From contig OY744471.1 of assembly GCA_963556145.1 (NCBI GenBank), forward strand, positions 1,481,590-1,545,589: 64,000 nucleotides of DNA. Direction: 5' to 3'. The translations under genes were made by a program, and so were the position numbers. Shown one piece after another: positions 21,666-33,590 of this stretch. The DNA is from Hygrocybe punicea. Lineage: Eukaryota; Basidiomycota; Agaricomycetes; Agaricales; Hygrophoraceae. A model generated the notes under the pieces. That model did no database searches. It saw only the letters and a list, made by a program, of their open reading frames with translations, and was not told the DNA's origin. Every line of letters starts with the position of its first letter. Within the stretch, counting starts at the first letter, position 1.

Positions 21666-21984
21666 ACTTTGTCTTAAAAATCTGAAATTAATCTCAGGAG
21701 TACTTTAATGAGTACTCATTGTGGTACACATAAGTGCCTGATTGTTGGTGGACCAGCACCTTTGTTTCAGCCAAGCAAATGCACAGAATTGTGCATTGTG
21801 GCTGACCCATCAACCAAGTCCGAACTTCAAGTTCAGCTTTACTTTGAACCTTTCATTTCTTGGCTACAACAGATTCTGGGACCACCAAGTGCCAGGCACT
21901 GATCATCAATACAATAGATACTTTACATAGTAGTTTCACAATTATTCTCATATTTTTCAGAGCAATATTGGTAAAGTAGCATTT
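21666..21984. other. Centre (loop) of the foldback
   Basis: About 320 bases in which the arms stop matching closely, although faint inverted similarity (TAAGTGCCTGAT versus AGTGCCAGGCAC) continues. A 64-codon plus frame (21708-21902) has mixed composition unlike the arms but no recognisable domain. Confidence 0.4.
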
Positions 21985-23075
21985 TAAGGGTCCGAAATTG
22001 GCAGGGAGGTATCAATGAATCATGGATATCTCTCTATGTATGCCATAATAAAATACAAAATTTGGGGGGGACGTAGTTAGAGGCTAATTCTATCCCTACG
22101 TGGTCTTAAATGTGCTACACAGTTGTTGTGCTCCATGCAATTACACTGAGAAAAGTAAGATCTTGGTTACATATAAGGCAACTCGCGCCCGTTTGGGCAA
22201 TCGGCAACCTCCGGCGTGGGTTCAAATCGTCGCGTACTCCACGATGCGTCCACGAGAACAGCAACAGCAGCAAAATCAAGTAGAAGGTAAGTAGATTTCT
22301 CAAAATTTATTACTATTACTATGCTAGCTAATATTATTGTTTTTATGAAGGACTTTCTCACTGCCGCGCCTGGAATTGACCGCAACACGCATGCCCGCGC
22401 CATGTCACGTCAACGCCCAACTGAAGGGCCGAAACGGCGGATGGCAGGCAACGACGAGGACAGAGGCGACGAGGGCACAGACGGCCAGCCGGGGAAGACG
22501 ACGGGGACGGAGACGGCCAGCGAAGAGACGACAGGACGACGGAGTCAACGACCATCCAGGGATCGACGAGGACGACGACGGGGACGGAGACGGGGACGAC
22601 GACAACGAGGACGACGTTGGGAACGGGGACAACGGGGACGGGAACGACGGGGACGGCCAGCTAGGGGACGACAGGACGACGCAGACGACGACGACGATCC
22701 ATCGGACGACGAGGATGACGACGACAACGACGAGGATGACGACGACGAGAGGAATGACGGGAACGGGAACGACAGGGACCGGAACGGCGTGGACGGGGAC
22801 GATGGGGACGGGAACGGGAACGGGAACGAGGGGGACGAGGACGGCGGAGACGTAGACGAAGACGACGAGGACAACGGGAACGTATGTACAGTCCACTCTC
22901 CTCCCTCTCTCCGTCTCCGTCTCCGTCTCCGTCTCCGTCTCCCTCCCTTCCCTGCTGCCTTCCCACCTTCCCTCTTCTCCCACTCCCACTCCCTTCTCCC
23001 ACTCCCTTCTCCCACTCCCACCTTCCTCCCACTCCACACCCACCTATCTTCCTCTCACCTGCCTTCTGCCCTTCA
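21985..23075. repeat. Inner right arm, counterpart of 20570-21665
   Basis: Plus strand order: a TRARLGNRQPP-encoding segment, CAG-rich Gln run, an AT-rich block (22287-22350) with GTAAGT and TTATGAAG edges, then a GAC/ACG-rich tract that gives a long Arg/Gly then Asp/Asn/Gly-rich frame (22321-23130), and pyrimidine repeats. The frame is open because the trinucleotide tract lacks stops. Coding status uncertain. Confidence 0.5.
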
Positions 23076-23509
23076 CTATTTAATTATGTATTTGGATAAA
23101 ATAATCATTAAATTTATGTGTCTATTTTAAGTAATAGTGAGGTAATTGAGCAATATTAAATAGAAAAGCACAATATTCCAAGTGGGGTAAGTTCTGATTT
23201 TGTCATAGATTGTCATTGGGAATAAGTAGCTCCTGTAATGGCTGATAGCTGATAGTAAAAGTAAGATATTGTGCATTGTCAAAATAATAATTTTTTAATT
23301 TTGCTATTCCCTGTGCTTTGAATAAGTGCATTCAAATTATATTATGTGGTACATGTGTGTCATGTGCAGATTGAAAATTTTTGATTACTTTATATGGCAG
23401 TTTCTGAATAAATATTGGCTTGAGCTGGTGTGAGCTCTGTCAATGTTTGGAACATGAAATACATGCAGGCAAAGTGGGATGTGATGCAAGCCTGTCGACC
23501 GACATGAGC

Positions 23510-25180
23510 CCATGTTGCAGCAAGAGCTGGACACTGGTCAACCCAATGCTGCAGGGAGAGGTGGGCCAGGGTCAACCCTTTTCTGCAGCAAAAGCTGGGC
23601 ATGGCAACACAGTGCTGGAACACTAGCCAGACCCTAGTGAACCCAAGCCTGCCCCATCAGTGGGTCCAGGATCAACCCAATGCTGCAGAACGAGCTGTGC
23701 CCCCGGCAACCTATCCTGCAGCAAGTGCTGGACCTGGGTCAACCCAGTGCTGCAGCAATAGCTGGACCCTGGTCAACCTACCCTGCAGCAAGTGTTGGGC
23801 CAGGGTCAACCAAGTGCTGCAGCAATAGCTGGATCCTGGTCAACACAAGCCCTGCAGCAAGTGCTGGACCTGGGTCAACCCAGTGCTGCAGCAATAGCTA
23901 GGCCGAGGTCAACCCAATGCTGTGGCAATAGCTGGGCCCAGGTCGACCCGGTGCTGCAGCAAGAGCTGGGGCCAGGTCAACCCAATCCTGCAGCAATAGC
24001 TGGCCCAGGTTGACCCAATGTTGCAGCAATAGCTGGGCCCAGGTCGACCTGGTGCTGCAGCAATAGCTGGATCCTGGTCAACCCAGGCCCTGCAGCAGGT
24101 GCTGGACCTGGGTTGACCCAATGCTGCAACAAGAGCTGGACCTGGGTTGACCCAATGCTGCAGCAAGAGCTGGGCCCAGGTCGACCCAGTGCTGCGGCAA
24201 GAGCTGGGACCAGGTCAACCCCATCCTGCAGCAATAACTGGCCCTGGGTTGACCCGGTTCTGCAGCCAGAGCTGGGGCCGGGTCAACCCAATGCTGCAGC
24301 AAGAGCTGGGACCAGGTCGACCCAATGCTGCAGCAATATCTGGCCCAGGTCAACCAAATGCGGCAGCAATAGCTGGGACCAGGTTGACCTGGTTGTGCAG
24401 CAACAGCTGGAACCTGGTCAACCCAAGCCCTGCAGCAGGTGCTGGACCTGGGTTGACCCAATGCTGCAACAAGAGCTGGACCTGGGTTGACCCAATGCTG
24501 CAGCAAGAGCTGGGGCCAGGTCAACCCAATCCTGCAGCAATAGCTGGCCCAGGTCGACCCAATGTTGCAGCAATAGCTGGGCCCAGGTCGACCTGGTGCT
24601 GCAGCAATAGCTGATCCTGGTCAACCCAAGCCCTGCAGCAGGTGCTGGACCCGGGTCAACCCAGTGCTGCAACAATAGCTGGGCCCAGGTCAACCCAATG
24701 CTGCAGCAATAGCTGGGCCCAGGTTGACCCTGTGCTGCAGCAAGAGCTGGGACCAGGTCAACCCCATCCTGCAGCAATAACTGGCCCTTGGTTGACCCGG
24801 TGCTGCAGCAAGAGCTGGGGACAGGTCAACCCAGTGCCGCAGCAATCGCTGGACCCCAGTCACCCCACCCTCCAGCAAGTGCTGGGCCCTAGTCAACCCA
24901 GTTCTGCAGCAAAAGCTGCATCTAGGTCAACCCAAGCCTGCAGCAAGAGCTGGACTGGGGTCAACCCAGTGCTGCAACAATGACTGCAGCCAGGTCAACC
25001 CACATGGCTTGAACAGCTGGGCCTGGGTCAACCCAACCGTCCTGGAATAGCTGCCCTGGGTTAACCGACTCCATGGCAGAGCTGACACCAGGTTGACCCA
25101 ACCAGCCACCCTTGACCAGCAAGAACTGTACCTGGGTCAACCTACCACACCACATTTCCCCAGCAAGTGCTGTCTTTTGG
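23510..25180 (-). repeat. 34-bp tandem repeats, right foldback arm
   Basis: Reverse complement of the left array with a few more units and internal rearrangements, so the right arm is about 150 bp longer. Same GTYRAC and CAGCT..GCTG features. Confidence 0.85.
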
Positions 25181-25281
25181 GTTAACCTACCCCCCCAGCA
25201 AGCAACTGCGCTATGTGTACCTACCTTTTGCAACTATATCTGCGATCGGGTTAACCAAAACGACTGGGTCTACTGGGGGGA

Positions 25282-26736
25282 CGGAGGCGGATGACGTGGG
25301 CGGATGAGACGACGTGGACTGGGAGATAGATTGGGGGTGATACGGGTGGTGTTTCGTGTACTTTCGTGGCGGATATGCGTGGGGATTTGACAACGATGCG
25401 TCGGGTCGTAGAACGGGTTTGAGCGGCCGGTGGTCACGGTTTCGCGGGCATAACCCAACGGGGCTTCGTTTGGGCTTGCGAGAGGGACGTCGTGGGGTTG
25501 GTCGAGGACGTAGGTGGTCAAGGGGGAGTGGGCGAGGACAGGGACGGCTGGGAAGTGGGGGTCGAGAGTGGGAGTCGACGGGGTGACGTAGGTGACGTGG
25601 CCGCTTGCGTGGGACGACGAGGGACGGGGGCGGACATGTTTGGGGCAGTAGGGAGCCATGTCAAGGTGCGGAGGCGTGAACGTGGGTGTGGTAGTGGTCG
25701 TACGCGGTGGTCGTTGGTCCTGAACGCGGTGGTAGGCTGTTGGGTGACGTGGCGCAGCATTTGGTGGCTCGAGGGCAGTGGGGGCGGCTTATACGGGTTC
25801 GCGAGGGGCGATGTGAGGTGCCGGAAACTGGTTCAAGGCGCCGGGTGGTTCAACGGATGCGTGAGGGGCCGGGGAAGTCATATAGGCGGGTGCATGGGCG
25901 GGATGACGTGGCACACGTGTGGGACATCGATGACGGCGAGGACGGCTGGTACAGACTTGCAAGGGATGCTGTGGGGTTGTGGGAGGTTGTACGAAGCGGC
26001 GGGTGGTTCCAACGTGAGCGGCCGGTGGTGTCGACTATGCGGGGTGCGAGGAGGATGACGTGGCAATGGCGTGGGGCATCGATAACGACGAAGACGGCAA
26101 GTACTGACTCACGAGGGATGCTGAGGGGTCGTGGGAGGTTGCACGAAGCGGCAGGTGGTCCAATGAATACGTGAACGGCGGGGATGTCGAGTATGCGGGG
26201 GCACGAGAAGGATGACGTGGCATGACGTTGGAGGCTCGATAATGGCGAGGACGGCCTGCACTGGCTTACGAATGACGGTGTGGGGCTCTGGGAGGCTGTA
26301 CGAAGTGGCGGATGGTCCAACGAGGACGTGAGCGGCCGGGGATGTCAAGTACGCGGGGACACGAGGAAGGATGACGTGGTGACGCGTTGGGCGTTGAGGA
26401 CGGCTCGTGAGGGCTCGCAGCTGGCGTCGTGGGGACATAGGAAGCAGTGCGAGGCGACGGGGAGGTCCAACGAGGGCGTAAGCGGCCGGGATGTCGAATA
26501 GGCGGGGGCACGAAGCGGGGTGACGTGGGACACTGTGGGAGCGTCGATAACGGCGAAGACGACTCGTGTGGGCTCACGAAGGGCGCTGTGGGGACTCGGA
26601 GAGCCATACGAGGCTGCGTGGGGGTAGCAACGAGGGCGTGAGCGGCCGGGTATGTCGAATAGGCGGGTGCATGAGCTGGGATGACGTGGCAACGCGTTGG
26701 GGACTCGATAATGGCGGAGACGGCTCGTAAGACCTT
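25282..26736 (-). repeat. Internal sequence of A1 with ~160-bp tandem array
   Basis: From about 25750 to 26730 a unit of 148-163 bp recurs about six times, each holding a GACGGCT.. start, a CGAAGCGGCGGGTGG-like core and GGATGACGTGGCA. The same array occurs reversed in A2 at about 30700-31480. Minus frames (26320-25850, 26607-26266) read Pro/Ser/His-rich peptides in shifting phases, so coding is unlikely. Confidence 0.7.
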
Positions 26737-28388
26737 TGTTACGGATCGCTTCTGCAGCGGGCTCCGGCAACAATCAACTTAACAGGGGATCGGCTTCCAG
26801 AGGAGAGAACAGCAGCTTTCATTGTTGCTTACAGCTAAGACAACACTGCTAAGAAGGGGGGGTCAAGGTCTAATGTCATTGCGAGCCGTGGGGGTTACCC
26901 AAAACAAGATGAGTCTGCCCCAAGAACCAGACTAAACGTAAAGAAAGGAAAAGAAGAAAAAGTCCGAACCAACAACAAGAACAGTATATATAGTGACTGG
27001 TCTTGAGGGGAGGTAAATAGAAATACAACCATGAAGCCATAACATGTCCAACTCTACCATGTGTTCACCATGAGGTGCACATGAGGCGTCCTCATGTCGA
27101 TGTTCTCGCGATCCAACTGGAGGCCCGGGTGTCATTGAGGGAGAGGTGAGGTCCAGATGACTCGGATGATTTGTCATCGGATCATGTGATGTGCAGAATT
27201 GCCTATTCGGGGTCTACACTTGCTGTAACAAGCAAGTGTGCAATCTGGCAAGTGCATTGCACGGTCGGGTCGAAGATGGGTATCATCCAGTGTGGGATTG
27301 GTGATGAGAATGTCTTGAGGTGGTGTGGATGTAGTGGCAAGGTTTGCATGAAAGAAAACAAAGGAATGTGTGGAAGGAAAACCAACTAGGACGGTGGGCT
27401 AGTCGAGGTCAGACATGTGAACAGCACAAGCTGTACCGGATGACGATGTCTGTGTTGATGATGTATCGAGGAGCGATGTCTTGTCCTGTTTGTGGAACAA
27501 GAAGGTCCATTTGATGTCGGTATTCGTCCAAGAAAGGGTATCATTGTAAACGAGTGTGGGAGGTATCGAGATCATGATGGAAAAGGATAAATGAACGTGG
27601 GTCCAGGTGTCGAGTCATGGCATGAGTGACAAGCTGTGGGAACAAGTCGTCGGGTACTGCATTGAAGCGGTGTCGTGCGAACAATATGCGATAGGGGTTG
27701 GTTCACTGTTTGGGAAGTCGTATGGTCTGTGGTCGAAGCCCAAAAGAGTATGCTCCGGCGATGGTCGGATTAGAGAGAACAGTGAAATGTCTTGTGATCG
27801 GGGATTGTCCAGAGTTCGCATGCAGGTGAGGAATGTCGTCGGATCGTCAGGGAGGATAATGGTGGGCACAGGGTATGAATATGGAAACCAAATATCCGGG
27901 AATGGCAATTGTCAATTACGTGTCGATATATTGTCGAGGTGGAAGTCAGAAGTATCAATGGCGGAAGGGTTTCGGTGCCAATGCCAAAGATAGATCATAA
28001 CAAAGTAGAAACCGATCAGGAAGGTGATGGCAATGCTGCCAATAACAATTATGGTAATGAGCTGTGTCGGGAGTACAGCCATTGTGAATCGGTTTGTCGT
28101 GGGATGAAGTCAACAATATGTCAGGGCGAGGGAAAAGACAATAGCGATGATGTCCGTCGGCAAGGAGACTATTCGGGTACAGCAAGGTAACGTGGGGATG
28201 TGTCCATGGTCGGTCTGGATTGTTCTAGAAGAAGAAAGGAAGAAAAGAGAACAAGGACAAGAATAAACAACAATGTCCAAAAGAAGACAAAAGGTAAAGG
28301 GGAATGAAAAAGGAAGGTATGGTAAAGTGGAATCGTCATCGTGGGTAGTGGAGTCGGAATCGGAGTTGCGGAGTTGAAAAACGTAACA
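26737..28388. mobile_element. LTR-like insertion C in A1 (1652 bp, TSD ACCTT)
   Basis: Starts TGTTACGG and ends CGTAACA, with ACCTT at 26732-26736 and 28389-28393. The A2 copy of the host sequence (near 30745) has no insert. No long ORF and no internal repeat pair, so probably a solo LTR of a large-LTR family, strand unknown. Short frames at 27607-27993 and 27615-27908 show no domain. Confidence 0.8.
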
Positions 28389-28393
28389 ACCTT

Positions 28394-29112
28394 GCGAATG
28401 GCGTCGTGAGGCTGTAGCACGGTGTTGAGGGCTCGATCGCGGCGGGGCTGCTCGCACAGACTTGTGAAAGGCGCTGACGTGTTTTGCTGGTAACTTCGCG
28501 GGCTCAGACGATGGGGGCGTGTCAGGGCTTGTATTCGGTGACAAGTGCGAGTTCTTAGACGCGAGCGGCTGGGGGTGCACAGGCTAAACCCGTTGCACGG
28601 CGCTCCGTCTGTTCCGAGTCGTGTTTGACGCGTGAGTGCTGTTGGGCGGGTCGTTGGGGCTTTCCGGTCGCGGTTTTTCGACGGTTATCGGTGGGGAGTG
28701 GGATTCCGAGCGTGTTGGGGATCTATAAACGAGCGTGGATGGTGGATGTGACGAGGTTCGAGTCGTTGAGCGACAAACGAGGGTGTATCGGGTCGTGGCT
28801 GTGCAAGGTTCCTAAAGCGGTAAACGGCCGTTGGGTCGGCCGCGCAAGAGCGGGTTCGAAGTTGTACGTGATACTAGTCAATCGTAGTCGTTAAAGAAGA
28901 GAAAATATTATGAGAATCAAACCCAAATGATAGTGTGGCAGTTGGCGATTGGATTGTCGAGGCATCGGATGTCGGATGTAAAGAGGTCGGGTAATGGGAG
29001 TCGGATGTGTAGAGTGCTGCGGCAAGGGTTATTTCGAAATGACGAAAGGAAAGTGTAGGGTTATGGAATGAAGGAATGATGACACTGAATTATCCTCGCG
29101 GTGGGCTCCAGA
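28394..29112 (-). mobile_element. Leader and 5' internal sequence of A1
   Basis: The primer-binding site at 29093-29110 adjoins the right LTR. The rest matches the reverse complement of 15113-15685 and 30006-30750. No gag-like frame. Confidence 0.75.
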
Positions 29113-30005
29113 TGTAGATGCGGGTTCTTGGTGGCTTCGGAACTATATAAAGAAATATGATCCTAACCAGAGGGTGTCAGCGTAGAAGTGACTGGATAAG
29201 TCAGTGTCGGGAATAGTAGTAAAAGTAAAGGAATGTTAGTAAAAGTAAAGCCGCCGCATAAAACTGGACTAATAACGACGAATCCGGTGATGAACAGAGT
29301 GAAAACGGAGAAATAAAGAAGAACCCGACGATGCCGACGATGTTGGGTACAGCGGGTCGGGTCGGGTTGGGTCGGAAATGATGAACAAATATATGGGAAC
29401 AACGATAAAGACAACGAAGAGGACTATAAAAAGCTAAGGGTCTACGTGGACGAGCATTTGAAGGGATTAAAAGGCGATTCTGACTAAAGGGAAACGGGGA
29501 CTAAGGGTATCTTTTTTTTGTACAGTCGTCGGGGACCATTTTTATAGTACATGAGTGTGTAGCTACTTTCGGACTTGTCTACTTTGGCCGATAGAAACTA
29601 CAAAGAAACACTGGAATGGGGAAGTGGAAAGGGGGGTTGCAAAGCAACGAAGACAGGAAAGTGGAGGGGAAAATGAATATGCAAGGAAAAGATCTAGAAA
29701 GTCCTACATATCTCTGAAAGGACGAGGGGATGCATAAATAAAGTAAATCCGAAGTCGGGGATTGAGTCCGAAGAGATCCATCTCCTGGAATTGGAACTCC
29801 GAGGCGTTTGAGGCTGCCAGATTTAGCCCAAAAGCGGCCGTCACAAAGCGGCATGTGTCGGGTTACGTCGGTCACGTCGGGTCACGTCACGTCACGTCAC
29901 GTCGGGTTACGTCGGGTTCGAATGCAAGTCGAATGGCGGCATCGGGTTGGTCCGGATTCATGATATATCGATGATACGGACTCAGAGGGACGTCGACCCT
30001 CTACA
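29113..30005 (-). repeat. LTR-A, 5' LTR of A1
   Basis: 893 bp; partner of 15686-16578. The primer-binding site two bases to its left fixes it as the 5' LTR of a minus-strand element. Confidence 0.92.
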
Positions 30006-32226
30006 ACGCCCCATCGATTCCGGTCAAAAATCCACGCCCGGAAAGCTCCAAAACGGCCCCAGCGACTGCGACCAACAACAACCGTGTCACTCACGAAACA
30101 CAGACGAACGGAGCCATGAAGCAGAAGGAACACGCCCACAGTGCAACAGGTTTAGCCTGTGCACCCCAGGTATGCCCATCGTCGCCATTTCCGTGGTAAC
30201 CATGCAGAAAAAAACCCATTCAAACATGGTTTTCGACGCGTCCAACCGTATCCACCCCCGTTTGACCCCCGTTGGCCCACCGTTCTCGTCTACCGACTCG
30301 CCATCGTCCCCAGAGGCCAGCTCGGACCTCTCCCCACCTTCAGAACTCGAGCCGTCCCCAGAAAACCGTGCCGGCGCCCAGCTAACACGGTCCTCCACAC
30401 ATCCCAGCCCATTCCCCACCGTTTCGTCCCCGTTTCATCAGCCGCTCACGTCTACAGCCTCGTCGTCGTCTCCAGATTCAAGCCCGGACCCGTCCCCAGC
30501 ATATGGACCCGCGTAGCTATTAGAACACGTCAGTGGCTAGCAAACTTGGTTCTCGACCAGTCCCAGCACGTACACCCCCATTTCGCGTCCAAATCGCCAG
30601 CCGTCTGCGTCTACGCCCTTGCCATCGTCCCCAGACATGCACCATCGCACACCCCCATCGTCTGAGCCTGCGAAGTAACCAACAGACCACATCAGCAAAC
30701 AGCCCCGCCGCGTTCAAGCCCTCAACACCATGCTACAGCCCCACGACGACAGTCGCAAGCCCTCACGAGCTGTCCTTGCCATTATCGAGCCCCCAATGCA
30801 TTGCCATGTCATCCGTCCTCGTGCCCCCGCTTACTCGAAATCCTCAGCCCCTCATGCATTCGTTGAACCACCCGCCGCCTCGTACTAGTTCCCAGCATCC
30901 CTCGCGAGCCTGTACAAGCCGTCCCCATCGTAGTCAAGCCTCCAATGCCATGCCATGCCAACCCGCCTCGTACCCCACCTATTCAAAAGTTCCCAGCCAC
31001 TCACGCCCTCGTTGGTCCCCTCCACAGCCTCGTATGGCTTCCCAAGTCCCCACAACGCCCCTCACAAGCTCTCACAAGTCTTCCTCGCCGTCATCGATGT
31101 CCCACACATGTGCCACGTCAACGAACCTCATGTCCCCACCAAGTCAACACCTCCGGCGCTCCCACCCTCATCAGACCATCCGCCGCCTCGTACAACGTCC
31201 CAAGAGCCCCACAGGACCACTTTCGGGTCTGTGCAAGCTGCCTCCATCGTGTTCGAGCCCCAAACATCGTGCCACGTCAACCCGCCTCATGCACCCAACT
31301 ATATGACATCCCCAGCCGCTCACATATTCGTTGAACCATCCGCTGCCTCGTACCGCTTCCCAGAGCCACACATCGTCCGTCGTGACGCCGTACTAGCCGT
31401 TCCCCATCGTGTTCCAGCCTCCAACGTCATATCATACCACCGCGCCTCATACCCGCGTTCCCATACCCAGGACCAACGACCACCACGACCGTTAGTTTCT
31501 ACACCCGCGTTCACGCCCCCGCACCTCTGTGGACCCTTTCCTGTCCCAAACGACTCCGCCTCCATCTCTCGTCGTCCCACGCAAGCGGCCACGTCACCCC
31601 GTCGACTCCCACTCTCGACCCCCAGCCGTCCCCATCCTCGTCCACTCCCCTTCGACCACCTACACCCTCGACCAACCCCACGACGCCCCTCAAGTCCATT
31701 CGCAAGCCTAAATAAAGCCCCATTAAGTTGCACCCACGAAACTGTGACCTCCGGCCACCCAAACCCGTTCCACAACCCGACGCACCAACCCCACGCATCT
31801 ATCCGCCACGAAAGCTTCATGAAAACGCCACCCGTATCATGTCGTCTCATCTGCCCACATCATCCGCCTCCCTCTTCAACATTGCCCCACATTGACCCCC
31901 AACCTCGATCACCCATTTCCCGCCGCCCGACCTCTCGCCACCTCGAACAACCCCACGCAACCACAATCCACATCACGCCACACCACATTCCATTGTATCC
32001 GCCCACGTCATCCGCCTCCGTCTCCCAACATCGCCCTATGCCATACCGCCACACCCGACCACCCGTTCTCAAGCAACCCGCTACACCGGGTTCCGGTTCC
32101 GGATCCGCGACTCGCATCACAACACCCAACTACAAACCCAGATGCGTTCCCAACGATTCCGTGGCATCCGCTTCCGGTTCCAGCTCAATTCGAGCATCTG
32201 GTTCCAGTTCCGGTTTCACAACCCAT
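30006..32226 (+). mobile_element. Internal sequence of A2
   Basis: Collinear with the reversed interior of A1 (28840 down to 25282, then 18529 down to about 17910), without insert C or the foldback. It contains the 160-bp array at about 30700-31480. The 487-codon plus frame 30955-32418 and its neighbours (30533-31306, 31892-32428) are Pro/Ser/Thr/His-rich, change frame relative to the A1 copy and lack any domain, so I treat them as compositional. Confidence 0.65.
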
Positions 32227-32840
32227 TGTAGAGGCTCCGGGCCATCTGGACCCGAATCCTCTTCATATCCCACATCGTCCCCGTCCATTCCCATTCATGT
32301 ATCGTCGATTCCACCCGATTCCGGTCCTCTCCGTCGATTCCGCTCCAGATTCTGCCTCCGGATTCGTTCCTACACGCAATGCGATGTCTCTAACAACCCG
32401 GAATCACTACGTATATAGTTACATATGATATATCTTCATTTCCCGTTACTTAGTACATAGCACCATTCCTCCTATACTCCGCTCCACTCCTCTCCCATCA
32501 GTTACAGCCTTCGCTTGTAGTACATGGTTACTACAGCACAGGATCACTCCCAGTAGTATAAAAGATGTACCCTTATACTACAACCATATCATCATATTAC
32601 ACCGTATCATATTACATCCCATCATATAGAAAATACAGGTTACCACTCCCCTTCAGTTCTATTTCCTAGTCCACTATTCGTATCACCCATATTAGTCTTC
32701 GTACTCCACTTCCTTCACTTCCCCTCTGATCCGGAACCCTGGATTCGGGTTGGATTGACTAGACACTATAGAAAGACTTTACTCCTCTGATCACTTCTTA
32801 GCTGATCACCCTTTCTGTAGATTCCCATTTCGGGTCTACA
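32227..32840 (+). repeat. 5' LTR of element B (614 bp)
   Basis: Inverted TGTAGA...TCTACA ends. The sequence is unlike LTR-A apart from the first eight bases. The following primer-binding site (32861-32878) supports the assignment, though the 20-nt spacer is long. Confidence 0.6.
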
Positions 32841-33039
32841 ACAGAACTCGCCATCACAACTGGAGCCCACCGCGAGGAGTTTATTTCTTTCGTCTTTTCA
32901 TACCCTCCCCACCGTCGGGTTTGACTTTCATGACGTTTTTCCTTTGTTCCCGACTCTAATCGCTCAGCCCCGCTTACAACTTCGACCCCTTCCTCGTACC
33001 TCCCCGACCCGACCCGCTTCCCAATTTGGAAATTCCCCG

Positions 33040-33590
33040 ATATGATGCACGGATTGATGCCTCTCCGAGGTGATCGTTCAGCCCCGACGTTTCATGGTGA
33101 CGAACACGACCTTCCCCGCTTCTTTGACGAAATTGACATGCTTGGCTCTGACTGTGGACTCACGGACACTATGAAAATTCGCTACACGCTCCGGTACCTC
33201 AATAACGACGATTAGGAACTTTGGTCTACCCTACCCACCGCTTCAACAAAGGACTTCATCGCTTTCTGACATGCTGTTTTCGCCTTCTATCCCGGTGCCA
33301 TGGACAGTATTCGGTATATGATCACGGATCTTGAACAATTGATTAAACGACAATCGGCTTATGGTATAGAGAACAAGATGGACTTAGGACAATATTTCTG
33401 GGACTTCATATGCATATCCGGAGTACTATACAACAACGGCCGTTTATCAGACAAGCAATGGAATGAGTATTTTGCCAACAGATTTGACTCAGATCTTCGT
33501 TAACGTGTTGAAGAGCAACTTCATTACCTTCTTCCCAGTATTACCACGACGATCCGTACCCGGTTGATATTTTCCACGACGCCGCATTGT
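33040..33590 (+). pseudogene. Gypsy gag (capsid) of element B, with nonsense codons
   Basis: The plus frame near 33042 begins with a PLRGDRSAPTFHGDEHDL block, typical of the capsid start in agaricomycete gypsy gag. It continues through RYTLRYLNNDD, a YPGAMD block and a region ending RVEEQLHYL. Stops at TAG (near 33213), TGA (near 33268) and TAA (33501-33503) each replace codons reachable by one C-to-T or G-to-A change. The zinc knuckle is not found. Confidence 0.75.

Larger units (their letters stand above)
18530..25276. mobile_element. Giant near-palindromic foldback element (6747 bp, TSD GGGGA)
   Basis: The element begins CCAGTAGACCCAG and ends with the reverse complement CTGGGTCTACTGG. 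GGGGA precedes it (18525-18529) and follows it (25277-25281). The left arm (18530 to about 21665) and right arm (about 21985-25276) are reverse complements at high similarity in the outer 2 kb and at lower, patchy similarity further in, around a 320-bp centre. The A2 copy of the same host sequence (about 31850-31930) lacks the insert. No transposase. Architecture resembles Drosophila FB-type foldback elements, whose inverted arms consist of short tandem repeats. Confidence 0.85.
15686..30005 (-). mobile_element. Non-autonomous LTR element A1 inserted in A2
   Basis: Two 893-bp LTRs (15686-16578 and 29113-30005) in the same orientation flank 12.5 kb. I noticed two substitutions between them, both near 130-180 bases from the left end. 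The primer-binding site (29093-29110) adjoins the right LTR, so transcription runs leftward. No gag, protease or RT motif occurs in any frame. The interior has a 160-bp tandem array, a 21-bp array, the 6.7-kb foldback and a 1.65-kb LTR-like insert. A clean target duplication at its ends is not evident. Confidence 0.85.

Noticed and set aside
22180..22260. A tRNA-like B-box (GGGTTCAAATC) in the foldback centre
   Set aside because: The flanking bases do not form a T-arm or acceptor stem, no A box lies at the right distance, and the segment is part of a peptide-coding-like block shared with the left arm.
18910..24777. Many long ORFs on both strands in the 34-bp arrays (for example the 232-codon minus frame 19845-19147)
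   Set aside because: They are translations of a stop-free tandem unit, open on both strands, with repeated short motifs and no start or splice context. Copy-number shifts between the arms also change frames.
30955..32418. 487-codon plus frame as a real protein gene
   Set aside because: Pro/Ser/His-rich composition, no domain, frames on other phases equally open, and the sister copy in A1 does not preserve the frame.
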